Origin: Drosophila miranda
Taxonomy: Eukaryota > Arthropoda > Insecta > Diptera > Drosophilidae
Reading direction: 5' to 3'
NCBI RefSeq assembly: GCF_003369915.1
Contig: NW_022881625.1
Span: forward strand, 9,362,001 to 9,426,000
DNA length: 64,000 nt
Below the pieces are notes generated by a model. That model did no database searches. It was given only the letters and a program-made list of their open reading frames with translations, and was not told the DNA's origin. Below, piece after piece: positions 9,003 to 21,479 of the stretch (its first letter is position 1; the number at the start of each line of letters is the position of its first letter). The position numbers and the translations under genes are program-made.

Positions 9003-12000
9003 TTTCAGCTGTAAATAAAGAAGCATTAGTGTACAGCTTATAATTCTTTAACATTGACATGGCGTTTTCGCACAAAATGTTCTTTGGACGCCAGTGACAG
9101 CTCTGCCAGTTCAATATTTCAATTTTTGCAGCGCGTCTCGCCCAATTTTCCGCAAATAAATTCCACCAGCAAAGCTATCAACAAATATGCTGTCAGGCCA
9201 CAAACCTTCTATATTGTACTTTTAGAAAAGTAATATTTGTTAAAGTGAGCGTGTGAGTGCTGGGATTCGAATCTACGGAAGTCCTTTTCGTTTGTGCTGT
9301 GCTGTTGTTGTTTTGTTGCTTTGGCTACTGCTGTCGCCCTGTATACGCCCTTTCGTATAACAATGGACATGGAATACGCCAACATCAATGAATTTAATGA
9401 CCGCGACCTAGCGACACGCATGCGCAACAGCAATTATGAAAAATACAAGTCTCTGGTGCGCATGCACCTCTCCTTCGAGCTGGAACTAAACACCGACGAG
9501 TAAGTTGCCACGAGCGACGCTGCCATCCCATCGAAATATAGTGCTTACCGATTTATGGGTTGCAGGTTCGACATGCCGTACCATGAAATCGTCTACGAAG
9601 ATAAGGGCAAGATAAAGAAGTGGAATCGCCTCTCCAAGAAGAATCGCGGACCTGCCACAGGCTGCACGGCTGGGGCAGGCAGTAAGTCGGCAGGCAACAG
9701 TCCCACTGAAACGCTGCAGCAACAAATTGATGCAGGCTTTCTGATGCACCTGGAGGAGCTCAAAGAGTTTCTTATGCTGGAGAAGAGTAAGTGACAGGGA
9801 GAGTCCGGAAAATTGAATTATTCTAAATGCGGAAATGCTATTCTGCAGATCTCACCCAGGAGGGACTATTTCGCAAGACAGGAGCCGTTTCCAGGCAGAA
9901 CGAGCTACGAATGCACATACAGCACGACCAGCCCTTGGATTTGGAACTGACAGGATTCTCGGCTCACGACTGTGCCACTGTTTTTAAGAGCTTTCTGGCC
10001 GAGCTGCCAGAGCCTTTGCTTACAGACGCCCACTATCCAGCACATCTTCAGATAGCGCCGCTTAGCCAGGCATTAATGGGGGGTCAGGTGGCGGCTACCG
10101 CAGAGCGCCAACAACATCTTCTCAACTCGGTGCAGCTGCTCCTTCTCCTGCTCCCCGAAGAGCATCGCGAGTTACTGCAGCACATTATTAAAATGCTCCA
10201 TTCGGTGGCAGCGCGTGAGGAGAGCAACAAGATGTCCGCGGAGAATTTGGCCATCTTGTTTACACCGCACCTGATTTGCCCCAGGCAAATGCCGCCTGAG
10301 GCGCTCCACTATACGGCGAAGAAGATGTCCAGCATTGTGTCCTACATGATTCAGCAGGGTCTGGAAATCTTCGAAGTTCCCGGAAAGCTAGCCACCGATA
10401 TTCGGGCATACTTTCTTGAGTGCAAACGCAAAAAACCATGTCACCGGAGCAAACCCTTGAAGAATCCATCTCGGACGACTCGACGGTCAACACGGTGTAC
10501 ACTTTTGTAGATCGTGCCGCCACGGCAGCGGCAAACAACAGCAATTACACGGACACTGCACTGGCGCAGCTGTACGCGCACATTCAGAGCCTTCCGGAGT
10601 CCTCCAAGAAGCGTCGCCTCATCAAGCAGTTTAACAAGCAAAACGGACAAGGTAGCACATTGTCTCCACTCCGTTGCGTTCCTTTGGGACACAGCTCATT
10701 GATTCCACTCGCTCCTTTCAGTCACACCGCTGCAGGTCATCGCGAGGAGCTCCAGCGTGCCATAAGGGAGAAGCATGATGCCAAAATGATGCGCGCCATG
10801 GAGGAGGCAGAGCGTAAGAAGTAGAAATCCATATGGATCACTGCACCCAGCCGTTTCGTTATATAACACCATTTCGATCATCCTGCAGCTATGCCATAAA
10901 TGCGGCTAAACTGAAACTGTAAACACTTTTGTATGCGACGTAATAAAGACTTGAATGTACCCAAAGCACTAATCCATTCTGAGGATATGATGAGTGGAAA
11001 TTATCTGTAAATTATCGTCGAACCATGGCTTGTGTGTATGTGCAGTGCCATACTTGAAACAAAATAGAATGTTATCTAGGGAAAAACACCTCTATTGCAT
11101 TAACACAAAACAAGGAACCGGGTGCAAAGCGGATTCTCCCCAGTGGAACACTTGAAATGTTCAACCCATATCAAACGATAGACGATTATCAGCAGGCCAG
11201 CCGCTCCACTTCGCTGCCACCTGGTTGAATGTGTCCACTGCCCGTTCGATGCTCCTCCACACGCGTATACAAATTCAAATCCAAACGATCAACATCAATG
11301 AGGACGCCACTTTCCTGATAACTTGACCGCCATGTGACCGTTGGAATAGGAATTTTGTCACAGTTTAGAAACCTACCTACATGTGTTTTCGGCGTGATGA
11401 GTACGATGATGTGTGTTAAGAGCCAGATTAGATGCTCTCCAGCCGATTTACGCCCATTCAATTATTTTGGTAGGTAATGCTATTATCTACTTTCACACGA
11501 TGCAATAAATAGAAAAATGCCCCGGAAATGAAGCCTTACGCCGAAAATGAAATACTCTTGTAAGTGGAATTCCACATAGATATATTGGATTTCTAGAATT
11601 GGAAGTATCCTGCATGCATGTGCTCCTAAAGTCAGATGACCAATAAATCTGTATCTTTTAAAATGGATGTTGGGCTCCCCACGCAACATACCCAACCATC
11701 TATATTTGGTACTTATGTATGAGCGTATAGTGATATTAAAGCACGATCCAGTACAAATTATAGTTCTGGCTGATGTTTCCTATAGCAGATATATAATTTT
11801 GCGGTGATCCGATACTGATTCAAGATGAAATATAAAGTGCCTAAGTTCCGCGCAAAAGTATAATCAGTAGCTCCAGATAGCCGACTGGCAGCGAACGGAT
11901 TGTTATAGAGGCACTTGATTGTTCTTATAACAATAGGCGGGGTGTGTGTATTGGGGGTGGGTGGAGGTGGCGGTGGCATATCAGCAGTCATTTAATTAGC

Positions 12001-12365
12001 TGTTTCAGATTCCGATTGCTTTTTGGGGACTTTTGCTTACGTTAAAGCGCGCTTTCCACACCTCTGCCTCCGCCGTCGTTCTAAAGGGAAACTGTAGAAT
12101 CTGATCTACGACTCTCTCCAACTTCAAGTATTTCCCCCTCTGCCAGCGTGCCAGTTGTACGCCAGCGTCGACGCTTTGGTTATCTCATGCAGGGCAATTT
12201 GTCAAGCCAAATAACGGTCTGCGTGTCAGTTTCAGTTCCATTTTTTGCATCACGGAGAACAGAACAGAACACAACATGTCCAAGGGATCGGTCCTACCAC
12301 AGTATATAGCCGGTTTATCGGCCAGCTTTGGCGCCATGTGTATGGGCGCCTCAATCGGCTGGTCC
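8961..12365 (+). repeat. Array unit 3 (3405 bp)
   Basis: A complete unit with RhoGAP at 9363-10824 (AATAAA 10942-10947). The 3' flank (10948-11980) has lost about 35 bp after CTGATTCAA at 11823; the LINE-bearing units 5-7 lack the same stretch. I see no gene in the flank. Confidence 0.9.
9363..10510 (+). CDS. ARHGAP19-like RhoGAP, copy 3 (A6 class, 339 aa)
   Basis: Exons are 9363-9499, 9566-9786 and 9849 onward. The GAP domain is unchanged. The A-run at 10430-10435 has six A and the shifted frame stops at 10508-10510. The residual C-terminal frame continues to 10824, lacks the nine HHE bases like copy 1, and has one R-to-S change just after the intron-3 acceptor. Confidence 0.75.
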
Positions 12366-12407
12366 GAAATTTGTAATTTCGAGTTCTTTAAGAGATTTAC
12401 TAACTAA
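12276..12407 (+). CDS. Chimeric transporter-exon ORF, copy 3
   Basis: Same protein as copy 0; fusion point 12365/12366. It lies directly upstream of the badly deleted RhoGAP copy 4. Confidence 0.55.
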   Translation: MSKGSVLPQYIAGLSASFGAMCMGASIGWSEICNFEFFKRFTN

Positions 12408-13970
12408 TTTCAGCTGTAAATAAAGAAGCATTAGTGTACAGCTTATAATTCTTTAACATTGACATGGCGTTTTCGCACAAAATGTTCTTTGGACGCCAGT
12501 GACAGCTCTGCCAGTTCAATATTTCAATTTTTGCAGCGCGTCTCGCCCAATTTTCCGCAAATAAATTCCACCAGCAAAGCTATCAACAAATATGCTGTCA
12601 GGCCACAAACCTTCTATATTGTACTTTTAGAAAAGTAATATTTGTTAAAGTGAGCGTGTGAGTGCTGGGATTCGAATCTACGGAAGTCCTTTTCGTTTGT
12701 GCTGTGCTGTTGTTGTTTTGTTGCTTTGGCTACTGCTGTCGCCCTGTATACGCCCTTTCGTATAACAATGGACATGGAATACGCCAACATCAATGAATTT
12801 AATGACCGCGACCTAGCGACACGCATGCGCAACAGCAATTATGAAAAATACAAGTCTCTGGTGCGCATGCACCTCCTTCGAGCTGGAACTAAACACCGAC
12901 GAGTAAGTTGCCACGAGCGACGCTGCCATCCCATCGAAATATAGTGCTTACCGATTTATGGGTTGCAGGTTCGACATGCCGTACCATGAAATCGTCTACG
13001 AAGATAAGGGCAAGATAAAGAAGTGGAATCGCCTCTCCAAGAAGAATCGCGGACCTGCCACAGGCTGCACGGCTGGGGCAGGCAGTAAGTCGGCAGGCAA
13101 CAGTCCCACTGAAACGCTGCAGCAACAAATTGATGCAGGCTTTCTGATGCACCTGGAGGAGCTCAAAGAGTTTCTTATGCTGGAGAAGAGTAAGTGACAG
13201 GGAGAGTCCGGATAAATTGAATATATTCTAAATGCGGAAATGCTATTCTGCAGATCTCACCCAGGAACTATTTCTCATAATTTGGTACTTATGTATGAGC
13301 GTATATGATATTAAAGCACGATCAGTACAAATTATAGTTCTGGCTGATGTTTCCTATAGCAGATATATAATTTTGCGGTGATCCGATACTGATTCAATCT
13401 GTGTGTAATAAATACCATTTTCGTAGCGTAGCAAGATGAAATATAAAGTGCCTAAGTTCCGCGCAAAAGTATAATCAGTAGATAGCCGACTGGCAGCGAA
13501 CGGATTGCTATAGAGGCACTTGATTGTTCTTATAACAATAGGCGGGGTGTGAGTATTAAGGGTGGGTGGAGGTGGCGGTGGCATATCAGCAGTCATTTAA
13601 TTAGCTGTTTCAGATTCCGATTGCTTTTTGGGGACTTTTGCTTACGTTAAAGCGCGCTTTCCACACCTCTGCCTCCGCCGCCGTTCTAAAGGGAAACTGT
13701 AGAATCTGATTTACGACTCTCTCCAACTTCAAGTATTTCCCCCTCTGCCAGCGTGCCAGTTGTACGCCAGCGTCGACGCTTTGGTTATCTCATGCAGGGC
13801 AATTTGTCAAGCCAAATAACGGTCTGCGTGTCAGTTTCAGTTCCATTTTTTGCATCACGGAGAACAGAACAGAACACAACATGTCCAAGGGATCGGTCCT
13901 ACCACAGTATATAGCCGGTTTATCGGCCAGCTTTGGCGCCATGTGTATGGCCGCCTCAATCGGCTGGTCC
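12366..13970 (+). repeat. Array unit 4 (1605 bp, internal deletion)
   Basis: About 1.8 kb is missing. The unit runs normally to the first bases of RhoGAP exon 3 and then jumps at about 13280 into the 3' flank at TTTGGTACTTATG. The lost part covers the GAP domain, the C-terminus, the polyA signal and half of the flank. The remaining flank (13284-13595) also has several small indels not seen in its neighbours. Confidence 0.85.
12768..13280 (+). pseudogene. RhoGAP copy 4, truncated and frameshifted
   Basis: Exon 1 (12768-12902) has lost two bases in the stretch coding HLSFE, so the frame is broken before intron 1. Exon 2 (12969-13189) is intact. Exon 3 begins at 13254 but ends after about 25 bases at the deletion joint, before the arginine finger. 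No GAP activity is possible. Confidence 0.85.
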
Positions 13971-14012
13971 GAAATTTGTAATTTCGAGTTCTTTAAGAGA
14001 TTTACTAACTAA
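13881..14012 (+). CDS. Chimeric transporter-exon ORF, copy 4
   Basis: Still open over 43 codons, with one change, G24A in the membrane segment. The same residue change by a different codon occurs in copy 11. Confidence 0.5.
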   Translation: MSKGSVLPQYIAGLSASFGAMCMAASIGWSEICNFEFFKRFTN

Positions 14013-14372
14013 TTTCAGCTGTAAATAAAGAAGCATTAGTGTACAGCTTATAATTCTTTAACATTGACATGGCGTTTTCGCACAAAATGTTCTTTGGACG
14101 CCAGTGACAGCTCTGCCAGTTCAATATTTCAATTTTTGCAGCGCGTCTCGCCCAATTTTCCGCAATTAAATTCCACCAGCAAAGCTATCAACAAATATGC
14201 TGTCAGGCCACAAACCTTCTATATTGTACTTTTAGAAAAGTAATATATGTTAAAGTGAGCGTGTGAGTGCTGGGATTCGAATCTACGGAAGTCCTTTTCG
14301 TTTGTGCTGTGCTGTTGTTGTTTTGTTGCTTTGGCTACTGCTGTCGCCCTGTAAACGCCCTTGCGTATAACA

Positions 14373-15807
14373 ATGGACATGGAATACGCCAACATCAATG
14401 ATTTTAATGACCGCGACCTAGCGACACGCATGCGCAACAGCAATTATGAAAAATACAAGTCTCTGGTGCGCATGCACATCTCCTTCGAGCTGGAACTAAA
14501 CACCGACGAGTAAGTTTGCCACGAGCGACGCTGCCATCCCATCGAAATATAGTGCTTACCGATTTATGGGTTGCAGGTTCGACATGCCGTGCCATGAAAT
14601 CGTCTACGAAGATAAGGGCAAGAAAAAGAAGTGGAATCGCCTCTCCAAGAAGAATCGCGGACCTGCCACAGGCTGCACGGCTGGGGCAGGCAGTTAGTCG
14701 GCGGGCAACAGTCCGACTGAAACGCTGCAGCAACAAATTGATGCAGGCTTTCTGATGCACCTGGAGGAGATCAAAGAGTTTCTTATGCTGGAGAAGAGTA
14801 AGTGACAGGGAGAGTCCGGAAAATTGAATTATTCTAAATGCGGAAATGCTATTCTGCAGATCTCACCCAGGAGGGACTATTTCGCAAGACAGGAGCCGTT
14901 TCCAGGCAGAACGAGCTACGAATGCACATACAGCACGACCAGCCCTTGGATTTGGAACTGACAGGATTCTCGGCTCACGACTGTGCCACTGTTTTTAAGA
15001 GCTTTCTGGCCGAGCTGCCAGAGCCTTTGCTTACAGACGACCACTATCCAGCACATCTTCAGATAGCGCCGCTTAGCCAGGCATTAATGGGGGGTCAGGT
15101 GGCGGCTACCGCAGAGCGCCAACAACATCTTCTCAACTCGGTGCAGCTGCTTCTTCTCCTGCTCCCCGAAGAGCATCGCGAGTTACTGCAGCACATTATT
15201 AAAATGCTCCATTCGGTGGCAGCGCGTGAGGAGAGCAACAAGATGTCCGCGGAGAATTTGGCCATCTTGTTTACACCGCACCTGATTTGCGAAGAAGATG
15301 TCCAGCATTGTGTCCTACATGATTCAGCAGGGTCTGGAAATCTTCGAAGTTCCCGGAAAGCTAGCCACCGATATTCGGGCGTACTTTCTTGAGCGCAAAC
15401 GCAAAAAAACCATGTCACCGGAGCAAACCCTTGAAGAATCCATATCGGACGACTCGACGGTCAACACGGTGTACACTTTTGTAGATCGTGCCGCCACGGC
15501 AGCGGCAAACAACAGCAATTATACGGACACTGCACTGGCGCAGCTGTACGCGCACATTCAGAGCCTTCCGGAGTCCTCCAAGAACCGTCGCCTCATCAAG
15601 CAGTTTAACAAGCAAAACGGACAAGGTAGCACATTGTCTCCACTCCATTGCGTTCCTTTGGGACACAGCTCATTGATTCCACTCGCTCCTTTCAGGCACA
15701 CCGCTGCAGGTCATCGCGAGGAGCTCCAGCGTGCCATAAGGGAGCATCACGAGAAGCATGATGCCAAAATGATGCGCGCCATGGAGGAGGCAGAGCGTAA
15801 GAAGTAG
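14373..15807 (+). pseudogene. RhoGAP copy 5, nonsense plus 38-bp deletion (A7 class)
   Basis: Exons are 14373-14509, 14577-14797 and 14860 onward; intron 1 is one base longer than elsewhere. In exon 2 the lysine codon in GSKSAG has become TAG (14695-14697). In exon 3, 38 bp after the codons for HLIC are missing (joint near 15290), which removes part of the last GAP helices and shifts the frame. Downstream the homopolymer at 15403-15409 has the full seven A, so the C-terminal frame is joined to the RKRKK codons and open to 15807. The same 38-bp deletion is found in copy 10b. Confidence 0.85.
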
Positions 15808-16907
15808 AAATCCATATGGATCACTGCACCCAGCCGTTTCGTTATATAACACCATTTCGATCATCCTGCAGCTATGCCATAAATGCGGCTAAACTGAAAC
15901 TGTAAACACTTTTGTATGCGACGTAATAAAGACTTGAATGTACCCAAAGCACTAATCCATTCTGAGGATATGATGAGTGGAAATTATCTGTAAATTATCG
16001 TCGAACCATGGCTTGTGTGTATGTGCAGTGCCATACTTGAAACAAAATAGAATGTTTTCTAGGGCAAAACATCTCTATTGCATTAACACAAAACAAGGAA
16101 CCGGGTGCAAAGCGGATTCTCCCCAGTGAAACACTTGAAATGTTCAACCCATATCAAACGATAGGCGATTATCAGCAGGCCAGCCGCTCCACTTCGCTGC
16201 TACCTGGTTGAATGTGTCCACTGCCCGTTCGATGCTCCTCCACACGATGAACATCAATGAGGACGCCATGACCGCCATGTGACCGTTGGAATAAAAATTT
16301 TGTCACAGTTTAGAAACCTACCTACATGTGTTTTCGGCGTGATGAGTACGATGATGTGTGTTAAGATTAGATTAGATGCTCTCCAGGCGATTTACGCCCA
16401 TTCAATTATTTTGGTAGGTAATGCCAAATAATGCCATTCAATAAATAGAAAAATGCCCCGGAAATGAAGCCTTACGCCGAAAATGAAATACTCTTGTAAG
16501 TGGAATTTAACATAGATATATTGGATTTCTAGAATTGGAAGTATCCTGCATGCATGTGCTCCTAAAGTCAGATGACCAATAAATCTGTATCTGTCAAAAT
16601 GGATGTTGGGCTCCCCACGCAACATACCCAACCATCTATATTTGGTACTTATGTATGAGCGTATAGTGATATTAAAGCACGATCCAGTACAAATTATAGT
16701 TCTGGCTGATGTTTCCTATAGCAGATATATAATTTTGCGGTGATCCGATACTGATTCAAGATGAAATATAAGGTGCCTAAGTTCCGCGCAAAAGTATAAT
16801 CAGTAGCTCCAGATAGCCGACTGGCAGCGAACGGATTGTTATAGAGGCACTTGATTGTTCTTATAACAATAGGCGGGGTGTGTGTATTGGGGGTGGGTGG
16901 AGTTGGC

Positions 16908-16923
16908 GGTGGCATATCAGCAG
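16908..16923. repeat. Target-site duplication of LINE A, 3' side
   Basis: GGTGGCATATCAGCAG, repeated at 20684-20699. The empty site occurs once in units without a LINE, directly after the G-rich tract. Confidence 0.85.
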
Positions 16924-17406
16924 AATGAATCTGATCTCTCAGCTTTATTTTACGTGGCGGTTCCTCAGGGAGGGATTTCAACCACGGCGTCTAATGTTTA
17001 TTTGCAGCTTAGCCTCGATTAGTGCGATATATATACATATATCACGCCATCACGCACCACCGCTACATACGCAGGAACCTGGTACGATGCGCCAGTTAGC
17101 GCCCCTAAAAAGAAGCTATAGCTATGTACATAGCGACTCTTCCGGTACCAATTGAAAGTATCCTGGTCGGGCATACAATCCCCTTGGTGAGGGGCGAGGT
17201 GTATCTAACACGTCTTCCGATCTATGGGTCTCGGCACCCGGTTGAGAGCGCAACTCCACGAGGAGCCTAGCGGCTATCCCCGCGTAACGTTTGGGTATCA
17301 ACCACAGCCACCACGATACTCCCACTAGGGGGCCGACCTCAATGTGCAGCCTTGGAACTGCACAACCCGTGGTACCGATCTTAAGGACTCAGCTCGATCC
17401 TCCCTT

Positions 17407-19723
17407 TTAGCCCCGACCGGCCTGGATAGGGAATCCACCCAGCCCGTGCGCCGCTTGCGCGTTCAGCAGCTGCTGTCGCCTGGAGAACGCCAGTCCGGCG
17501 AACCCGTCGAGAGTCCGCATTCTCTCCTGAGAAGCCGTCACATCGGAGAAGGTCCAGTCGCCATCCGTGTACTGCACTCCAAGTCCATCGAGGTCTCGCA
17601 AGTCTGCATAGAGGGGACAAGCACATAGGAAGTGCTGCCAATCCTCGCGTTCTGCGCCGCATAGACATGCTGGCGTGTCGCTAAGGCTTCTTCCATGCAG
17701 AAATGCATTGAGCGATCCGTGGCCCGTCAGCAGGAACCCAGCGCGCAGCGTGAAGCCAAACCTTTGTTCGCTGTAAACGAAGCCTGCGTTCGGGATGAAG
17801 CGGTGCGTCACCCGACCTGGGGAGTCACCATCATCCCATCTGCGTTGCCACTCGCACAACAGGCCTTCGTCTAGTCGCGCCATCTTCTGCTTCCAGCTAA
17901 GATTTGCCAAATCTTCGCCGTACAGCCAATCGCTCTCCTCCAGCGGGTAGTCACGCTTTAGTTTGAAGCTGATTGCCAGGCGTCTGGCAACCAGATCAAA
18001 CGGGGGGGCTCCAGCTAGTACTTGCAGCGCCATGGTGGACACTGTTCGGCATACCGGTAGGCATCCAATCAGGATGATCCTTTGGCACGCAAGCAGATGC
18101 CTCCTGGCAACCACTTGCGTCGTCGTCACGACAGACCAAACCGAGGCACCAAATAGTGCGCAGGGCACCATGAGTCCGGCATATATTGTCCGCTTTGCGC
18201 GGGGACTGAGTCCCCAGTCAACCCGCAGTACGCGCGACAATGCCCCTACGACTCCGGTCAGCTTATCACGCAAGCCCGTGATGTGCGGGAGAAAACTCAA
18301 CCGCTCGCCGACCGTGATGCCCAGGTACCGATACTTGCGCTTATATGGCAGGCTTGCTCCAGCAAACCGTACCACTGGCGGCCGTCTAAGTATGCCTTTG
18401 AGCAGCATGATTGCCGTCTTGCTAGTTGAAACGGCAACGCCGACTTCAACTCCCCAAGCGCCTACGATGGACATTAACTCACCTCCCTTTTGTTCGAGCT
18501 CTGATCGGGCATTCCCTTCGATGAGGAGGAGCAAGTCGTCAGCATACGCGCTGAGCGCACCAAGGGGCTCTAAGCGCTGGAGCAACACGTCCATTAAGAT
18601 GTTCCATATAAAGGGACCACTTATGGACCCCTGCGGGCAACCTCGTGTCACCGGAACAGTGGCTACTCCATGCCTACTGACGATGCTCGCACTCCGGCCG
18701 GAGAAGAAACTTCGCCACAAGCTTGCTTCTCGGCATCCCAGCTCAAGGAGGCGGCGTAGTGCAGCATTCCACTCGACGTTGTCGAAGGCTCCCTTGAAGT
18801 CCACGAAGACTCCGAGCACGTATTTCGACCGGCTGGCCGAAACAGTACTCACGACGTGTTTCCAAGCATCCTCCACACAACGTCCTTGGCGAAAGCCAAA
18901 TTGCCATCTGCAGCCATCCGGAATGGTGTCCTTCAGACGATTCACCATGATGCCCTCAAGCACTTTGCCCAGCACTGGCAACAGACAGATACCCCGATAT
19001 GAGGTAGGATCGGTCCGGTCCTTATCGGGTCCCTTCAGAAGTGGAACCACCCTAGGATGCTTCCATTCCGTTGGGAAATACCCTGTCTCCAGGCAGCGGG
19101 AATACATCGCTGTCATGTGCTGAGGGATGGCACGCCACAATGCCTTGCAAAAGGCACCTGTGATGCCGTCCATGCCGGGAGAGCGTCTGCTCTTCAACCT
19201 GGCGACGCATGCATCAACCTCGAAAGCTTCGAGGGCCGGTGGAGCCTCGATCGGGATGGCAATGTGTGCATTCGACTCCGCAACAGGAAAGAAGTTGCGA
19301 ACGAGCACACCCGCACAGTCGCGCCATGTTGCGACCAGCCTACCATCCGTTCGAAGGCATCCAATCTCCTCGCCTCGGCAAATCCTGTAGACGTGCCCCC
19401 ATGGATCATCTCGGTGATCTATGCACGGAGCATAGGAAGATTGAGCTGAATCTTCCCGTAACTCTGACGCATACTCCAAAATCCGTGGTAAGGGTCTCCA
19501 TTGGCATGCAGATGGCGTCCGGTTCGTCGACGATGATAGCAGCTTTTCCTCGGCGGTCCTGGAATACTCGCATTCCAGAAGGAAGGCCGGTAATCCGCCC
19601 TGCTCCATCGACGTACGGCTCCTGGACCAGTGCGAACTGACGGCCAGAGCTGCGCATGATGGCTCCGAGTTCCATCACAGCCGCTCGGCCACGGCCACAA
19701 TTAGCTTGGATGAAGCTAAACAT
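17407..19723 (-). pseudogene. LINE A ORF2 (endonuclease deleted, reverse transcriptase kept)
   Basis: ORF2 starts at 19723 and keeps the first APE-endonuclease residues (QANCGRG, QEPYV), then breaks at about 19410 where some 800 bp are replaced by a short filler. The reverse transcriptase frame then runs open to 17407. It has FxDFKGAFD, the GCPQGS motif, the catalytic AYADD box, the YLGITVGE motif and the C-terminal C-x-C-x7-H-x4-C finger (CLCGAEREDWQHFLCAC). Without its endonuclease the copy cannot mobilise itself. Confidence 0.85.
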
Positions 19724-20683
19724 TAATGTCTAGCTTGCACCCTCGCCAGTACCGCTGCGTAGATCGGGCACGCCGCTGACAGCATGGAATGTGCTGCAGG
19801 GTACCCCTTGAAGCGGCAGTTGCGGCAGTCCACGGGGTTGGGAGACCGTGCAACGTTGTGGCCGTTCTGTCCACACCGGTGGCACACGTTCTCCTTTAGG
19901 CGACATTGCGACACCTTGTGGTCAAAGCCTGCACATCTGTGGCAGGCGTATGTTCGGACCAAGGAGCGGCAGCGGCATCTAAACCACTTTATGTACACGC
20001 ATTCGTGCAACGCCTCCTTTGCCTTCGCGTCGACCTCTAGCGTCACGTTGATCGTGGCGCCGTCGGTGACCGACCAGGGTTTACTGCCCAGGTGAACCGA
20101 CTTTTTAAACTCCGCGGCAGTCATGGTCTCCTCCAGGTTCTTCGCGAAGAGCTCCTCCATGAACTCTTCAGGTGTGATCGACGTGTCCACGTCATACACC
20201 ACGACCTGAGGCTTGGTCTCCGGCCTCTTCTTGACCACCAGTCCTGCTTCGGTGAATTTGCTGCTGGCCACTACCTTCCTCAGTTCGCTCACTGAAGGGG
20301 TGCGAATAATCGCTCCTCCGCTCTTCAGCTCGCGAACCTCGTGGACGCGGACTCCAAGTGCCGGCACCACGGTCTTCGTTACTCGCTCCACAAGCTCCTT
20401 GCTGGTCTCCTCCGGGTTCTTGCTCCTTATTAGAGCAGACCAGGTATCCCTAGGCCTTGGATCGGTGCAGCGACGGCGCTCGGTGCGGGCAGGCCTGGGA
20501 AGGCTGTCGCATACGCACGGTGGTGCCCGTGTGGGCAGCAGCAGCGGGTCTCGGTGGAGGCGGCATCCTTGCCCTCTCCTCCAGGCGCACCTTTTCTCCA
20601 GCCAGGGCCATGACCAACTCGTCGTACCGGTTGGTAGCGACGAGGATTCCCATGGAAGCCTCTGGCGGCATCAGCCCCTTCAG
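19723..20683 (-). pseudogene. LINE A ORF1 (Gag-like), N-terminally truncated
   Basis: A Gag-like RNA-binding protein. The C-terminal third has three closely spaced zinc knuckles (CHRCAGFDHKVSQC, CHRCGQNGHNVARS and a third starting CRNC). In the second knuckle the final cysteine is serine. The N-terminal part is missing because of the 5' truncation, and two single-base losses near 20460 and 20520 break the frame compared with copy C. It ends in TAATG, overlapping ORF2 by one base. Confidence 0.8.
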
Positions 20684-20699
20684 GGTGGCATATCAGCAG
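20684..20699. repeat. Target-site duplication of LINE A, 5' side
   Basis: Second copy of GGTGGCATATCAGCAG, directly abutting the truncated ORF1. Confidence 0.85.
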
Positions 20700-20987
20700 T
20701 CATTTAATTAGCTGTTTCAGATTCCGATTGCTTTTTGGGGACTTTTGCTTACGTTTAAGCGCGCTTTCCACACCTCTGCCTCCGCCGCCGTTCTAAAGGG
20801 AAACTGTAGAATCTGATTTACGACTCTCTCCAACTTCAAGTATTTCCCCCTCTGCCAGCGTGCCAGTTGTACGCCAGCGTCGACGCTTTGGTTATCTCAT
20901 GCAGGGCAATTTGTCAAGCCAAATAACGGTCTGCGTGTCAGTTTCAGTTCCATTTTTTGCATCACGGAGAACAGAACAGAACACAAC

Positions 20988-21119
20988 ATGTCCAAGGGAT
21001 CGGTCCTACCACAGTATATAGCCGGTTTATCGGCCAGCTTTGGCGTCATGTGTATGGGCGCCTCAATCGGCTGGTCCGAAATTTGTAATTTCGAGTTCTT
21101 TAAGAGATTTACTAACTAA
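20988..21119 (+). CDS. Chimeric transporter-exon ORF, copy 5
   Basis: Open over 43 codons, with A20V in the membrane segment. The leader is unchanged, so the LINE inserted upstream of the putative promoter without touching it. Confidence 0.5.
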   Translation: MSKGSVLPQYIAGLSASFGVMCMGASIGWSEICNFEFFKRFTN

Positions 21120-21479
21120 TTTCAGCTGTAAATAAAGAAGCATTAGTGTACAGCTTATAATTCTTTAACATTGACATGGCGTTTTCGCACAAAATGTTCT
21201 TTGGACGCCAGTGACAGCTCTGCCAGTTCAATATTTCAATTTTTGCAGCGCGTCTCGCCCAATTTTCCGCAAATAAATTCCACCAGCAAAGCTATCAACA
21301 AATATGCTGTCAGGCCACAAACCTTCTATATTGTACTTTTAGAAAAGTAATATTTGTTAAAGTGAGCGTGTGAGTGCTGGGATTCGAATCTACGGAAGTC
21401 CTTTTCGTTTGTGCTGTGCTGTTGTTGTTTTGTTGCTTTGGCTACTGCTGTCGCCCTGTATACGCCCTTGCGTATAACA

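Larger units (their letters stand above)
16924..20683 (-). mobile_element. R1-clade LINE, copy A (5'-truncated)
   Basis: A non-LTR retrotransposon on the minus strand, bounded by a 16-bp target duplication. Its 3' end is at 16924 (AATGAATCTGATC on the + strand), without a clear polyA tail. The 3' UTR of about 480 bp spans 16924-17406. The 5' end is cut within ORF1. Absence of an RNase H domain, a CCHC-type finger at the ORF2 C-terminus and three zinc knuckles in ORF1 place it in the R1 clade. Compared with copy E it lacks about 800 bp of the endonuclease region. Confidence 0.85.
13971..21077 (+). repeat. Array unit 5 (7107 bp, with LINE A)
   Basis: A basic unit enlarged by a 3760-bp LINE on the minus strand (16924-20683) in the 3' flank. 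RhoGAP copy 5 lies at 14373-15807 (AATAAA 15925-15930). The flank up to the LINE (15931-16907) is a diverged version shared with units 6 and 7, with several small losses. The transporter leader and exon resume at 20700-21077. Confidence 0.88.

Noticed and set aside
17963..19123. Long + strand open frame (386 codons) and its copies near 30412, 37632 and 41038
   Set aside because: It lies wholly antisense to the LINE reverse transcriptase, has no recognisable domain, and its openness follows from the GC-rich codons on the other strand.
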